A DNA stretch of 64,000 nt from Hydractinia symbiolongicarpus. Its lineage: Eukaryota > Cnidaria > Hydrozoa > Anthoathecata > Hydractiniidae. Positions 60,243 through 64,000 of the stretch are shown here, piece by piece. The stretch spans positions 7,628,001-7,692,000 of the forward strand of contig NC_079885.1 of NCBI RefSeq assembly GCF_029227915.1, in the 5' to 3' direction. The position numbers and the translations under genes are program-made. How positions within the stretch are numbered: position 1 is the first letter of the stretch; every line of letters begins with the position of its first letter. The notes under the pieces are model-generated. The model did not search any database. It was not told where the DNA came from and saw only the letters and a list, made by a program, of their open reading frames with translations.

Positions 60243-63200
60243 TAGGCTCAAAAATGGAGCCTTTGGTAGACAATCAGAGGAAAATTATATTATGCCGTAT
60301 TATCTAACATTTTAAAATTTATATGAACAAAACTGCAGCATTTGGTGGACACTAAGTAAAAATGTGGTTATATTACATAGAATCAAAAACTATAGGGACA
60401 AAAATGAAGCATTTGGTAGACAATCTGAGGAAAATTACATTTTGCTGTACTATCTAATAACTTAAAATTTATATCAACAAAAATGCAGCATTTGGTGGAC
60501 AATGGATGATAGATTGTGGCGTTATAAGACAATTTTAAAAATTATAGGCACAAAAATGCAGCATTTGGTGGGCAATCAGACAAAAATTGATTGTTTTGGT
60601 ATAATCTAATACTCCAAAATTTATGTAAACAAAAATGCAGCATTTGGTCGACACTAAGTGAAATAGTGTATTTGAACAGGATTTTTTGATATTTAAAACA
60701 TCTATATATACAAAAATTGAGCATTTGGTGGTCAATAAGTGAAATAATGTGCTTTTATTGCACAATATCAATTATTATAGGCTCAAAAATGGAGCATTTG
60801 GTAGACAATCAGAGGAAAATTACATTTTCCGTACTATTTAATGACTTAAAATTTATATCAACAAAAATGCAGCATTTGGTGGACAATGGATGATACATTG
60901 CGGCGTTATAAGACAATTTTAAAAATTATAGGCAAAAAAATGCAGCATTTGGTGGACAATCAGAAAAAAGTTGCATGTTGCGGTATAATCTAACATTTCA
61001 AAATTTATATAAACAAAAATGCAGCATTTAGTGGACACTAAGTGAAAAAATGTGGTTTCATTACATAGAATCAAAAATTATAGGCACAAAAATGCAGCAT
61101 TTGAAGGACAATCAGAAAAAAATTGCATGTTGCGGTATAATATATTACTTCAAAATTATATATAAACAAAAATGCAGCATTTGGTGGACAATGGATAATA
61201 GATTGTGGCGTTATAAGACAATTTTAAAAATTATAGGCACAAAAATGCAGCATTTGGTGGACAATCAGACAAAAATTGCATGTTGCAGTATAATCTAATA
61301 CTCCAAAATTTATGGGAACAAAAATGCAGCATTTAGTGGACACTAAGTGAAAAAATGTGGTTTCATTACATAGAATCAAAAGGCACAAAAATGCAGCATT
61401 TGGTGGACAATCAGACAAAAATTGATTGTTTTGGTAGAATCTAATACTCCAAAATTTATGTAAACCAAAATGCAGCATTTGGTGGACACTAGGTGAAATA
61501 GTGTATTTGGACGGGATTTTTTGATATTTAAAACATCTATATATACAAAAATTGAGCATTTGGTGGTCAATAAGTGAAATAATGCGCTTTTATTGCACAA
61601 TATCAATTATTATAGGCTCAAAAATGGAGCATTTGGTAGACAATCAGAGGAAAATTACATTTTCCGTACTATTTAATGAATTAAAATTTATATCAACAAA
61701 AATGAAGCATTTGGTGGACAATGGATGATACATTGCGGCGTTATAAGACAATTTTAAAAATTATAGGCATAAAAATGCAGCATTTGGTGGACAATCAGAA
61801 AAAAGTTGCATGTTGCGGTATAATCTAACATTTCAAAATTTATATAAACAAAAATGCAGCATTTGGTGGACACTAAGTGAAAAAAATGTGGTTTCATTAC
61901 ATAGAATCAAAAATTATAGGCACAAAATTAAAGCATTTGTTAGACAATCTGAGGAAAACTACATTTTGCCGCACTATCTAATAACATAAAATTAATATGA
62001 ACAAAAATGCAGCATTTGGTGGACAATGGATAATAGATTGTGGCGTTATAAGACAATTTTAAAAATTATAGGCACAGAAATGCAGCATTTGGTTGACAAT
62101 CAGACAAAAATTGCATGTTGCGGTATAATCTAATACTCCAAAATTTATGTAAACCAAAATGCAGCATTTGGTGGACACTAAGTGAAATAGTGTATTTTGA
62201 CGGGATTTTTTGATATTTAAAACATTTGGTGGTCAATAAGTGAAATAATGCGCTTTTATTGCACAATATCAATTATTATAGGCTCAAAAATGGAGCATTT
62301 GGTAGACAATCAGAGGAAAATTACATTTTCCGTACTATTTAATGACTTAAAATTTATATCAACAAAAATGCAGCATTTGGTGGACAATGGATGATACATT
62401 GCGGCGTTATAAGACAATTTTAAAAATTATAGGCATAAAAATGCAGCATTTGGTGGACAATCAGAAAAAAGTTGCATGTTGCGGTATAATCTAACATTTC
62501 AAAATTTATATAAACAAAAATGCAGAATTTGGTGGACACTAAGTGAAAAAAATGTGGTTTCATTACATAGAATCAAAAATTATAGGCACAAAATTAAAGC
62601 ATTTGTTAGACAATCTGAGGAAAACTACATTTTGCCGCACTATCTAATAACATAAAATTAATATGAACAAAAATGCAGCATTTGGTGGACAATGGATAAT
62701 AGATTGTGGCGTTATAAGACAATTTTAAAAATTATAGGCACAGAAATGCAGCATTTGGTTGACAATCAGACAAAAATTGCATGTTGCGGTATAATCTAAT
62801 ACTCCAAAATTTATGTAAACCAAAATGCAGCATTTGGTGGACACTAAGTGAAATAGTGTATTTTGACGGGATTTTTTGATATTTAAAACATCTATATATA
62901 CAAAAATTGAGCATTTGGTGGTCAATAAGTGAAATAATGCGCTTTTATTGCACAATATCAATTATTATAGGCTCACAAATGGAGCATTTGGTAGACAATC
63001 AGAGGAAAATTACATTTTCCGTACTATTTAATGACTTAAAATTTATATCAACAAAAATGCAGCATTTGGTGGACAATGGATGATACATTGAGGCGTTATA
63101 AGACAATTTTAAAAATTATAGGCATAAAAATGCAGCATTTGGTGGACAATCAGAAAAAAGTTGCATGTTGCGGTATAATCTAACATTTCAAAATTTATAT

Positions 63201-64000
63201 AAACAAAAATGCAGCATTTGGTGGACACTAAGTGAAAAAAATGTGGTTTCATTACATAGAATCAAAAATTATAGGCACAAAATTAAAGCATTTGTTAGAC
63301 AATCTGAGGAAAACTACATTTTGCCGCACTATCTAATAACATAAAATTAATATGAACAAAAATGCAGCATTTGGTGGACGATGGATAATAGATTGTGGCG
63401 TTATAAGACAATTTTAAAAATTATAGGCACAGAAATGCAGCATTTGGTTGACAATCAGACAAAAATTGCATGTTGCGGTATAATCTAATACTCCAAAATT
63501 TATGTGAACAAAAATGCAGCATTTAGTGGACACTAAGTGAAATAGTGTATTTTGACGGGATTTCTTGATATTTAAAACATCTATATATACAAAAATTGAG
63601 CATTTGGTGGGCAATAAGTGAAATAATGCGCTTTTATTGCACAATATCAAATATGATAGGCTCAAATATGAAGCAATTATAGGAAAATTACCCTTTGCGG
63701 TACTGTCTAATATTTTAAAATTTTTATGAACAAAAATGCAGTATTTGGTGGACAATTGCAACGTTATAACACAATTTTAAAAAATAAAGGCCCAAAAATG
63801 CAGCATTTGGTGGACAATCAGACAAAAATTGATTGTTTTGGTATAATCTAATACTCCAAAATTTATGTAAACAAAAATGCAGCATTTGGTGGACACTAGG
63901 TGAAATAGTGTATTTGGACGGGATTTTTTGATATTTAAAACATCTATATATACAAAAATTGAGCATTTGGTGGTCAATAAGTGAAATAATGTGCTTTTAT
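60243..64000. repeat. satellite array with higher-order structure, runs off the right edge
   Basis: The word GCATTTGGTGGACA, usually within AAAAATGCAGCATTTGGTGGACA, recurs in one orientation about every 73-83 bp, roughly 45 or more times. Between the words, spacer types repeat in order (ACTAAGTGAAA; ACAATGGATGATA; ACAATCAGAC or ACAATCAGAAAAAAG; TCAATAAGTGAAATAATG; ACAATCAGAGGAAAATTACA). The block starting GGCTCAAAAATGGAGCATTT recurs at about 60,780, 61,615, 62,280 and 62,968, giving higher-order units of about 665-835 bp, the last ones nearly identical. Not a CRISPR: the spacers themselves repeat. Confidence 0.92.

Noticed and set aside
60535-63977. Many minus-strand and one plus-strand open stretches in the satellite
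   Set aside because: They repeat the same peptide word (CPPNAAF, QMLHF) with the satellite period; open frames are a by-product of the repeat, not genes.
60243-64000. CRISPR-like spacing of a short repeat
   Set aside because: The sequences between repeats recur in order and the genome is clearly animal, so it is a satellite.

Overview
This is an AT-rich, intron-dense animal genomic window (I estimate roughly two thirds A+T by eye). It looks like a non-bilaterian metazoan. A cnidarian, perhaps a hydrozoan, is my best inference, because the extracellular domain mix and the retroelement types (a YRDD reverse transcriptase with GIY-YIG nuclease, and a LINE with a (GATGAT)n tail) are common there. 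That is family knowledge plus inference; nothing in the window fixes the species.

From about 43 kb down to base 84, on the minus strand, lies one giant gene, open at the left edge and lacking its first (ATG) exon. I could place 35 exons by matching AG/GT splice sites, reading phase and domain content. Together they encode about 3,140 residues. In protein order: signal peptide; F5/8C (discoidin) domains 1 and 2; two exons with LamG-like Cys motifs; F5/8C domain 3; four tectonin-like propeller exons; a LamG-like half domain; a small Cys linker; a C-type lectin-like domain; a DNRLRE/CBM-like domain; MAM; a three-exon LamG; EGF; a one-exon LamG; two three-exon SEA domains; and six fibronectin type III domains. 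The protein presumably continues past base 1 toward a membrane span. Nearly every domain is bounded by phase-1 introns, the signature of exon shuffling. The architecture is that of a large secreted or cell-surface receptor or adhesion protein whose ligand-binding modules sit far from the membrane, with SEA and FN3 domains forming the stalk. I do not recognise it as a named gene.

The introns hold two degenerate LINE copies of one family (7.1-7.9 kb and 25.3-26.6 kb, both antisense to the gene), a pair of related inverted-repeat elements (19.0 kb and 29.4-30.4 kb), a 44-nt near-perfect palindrome and AT-rich filler.

From 43 to 64 kb I find no convincing host gene. The region holds a degenerate coding remnant (44.7-45.2 kb), a CpG-rich patch near 46 kb, a tRNA-derived SINE (46.4-46.7 kb), a diverged direct duplication (48.4-50.1 kb), a dead CR1/jockey-like LINE (52.2-54.2 kb, minus) abutting head-to-head a dead GIY-YIG retroelement (54.2-55.8 kb, plus), a (TA)n tract, a 378-bp tandem duplication (56.3-57.0 kb), a 124-bp hairpin element (59.4 kb), and from 60.2 kb to the right edge a higher-order satellite of about 75-80 bp monomers built around GCATTTGGTGGACA. 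The same word also occurs in a cluster at 56.1-56.8 kb.
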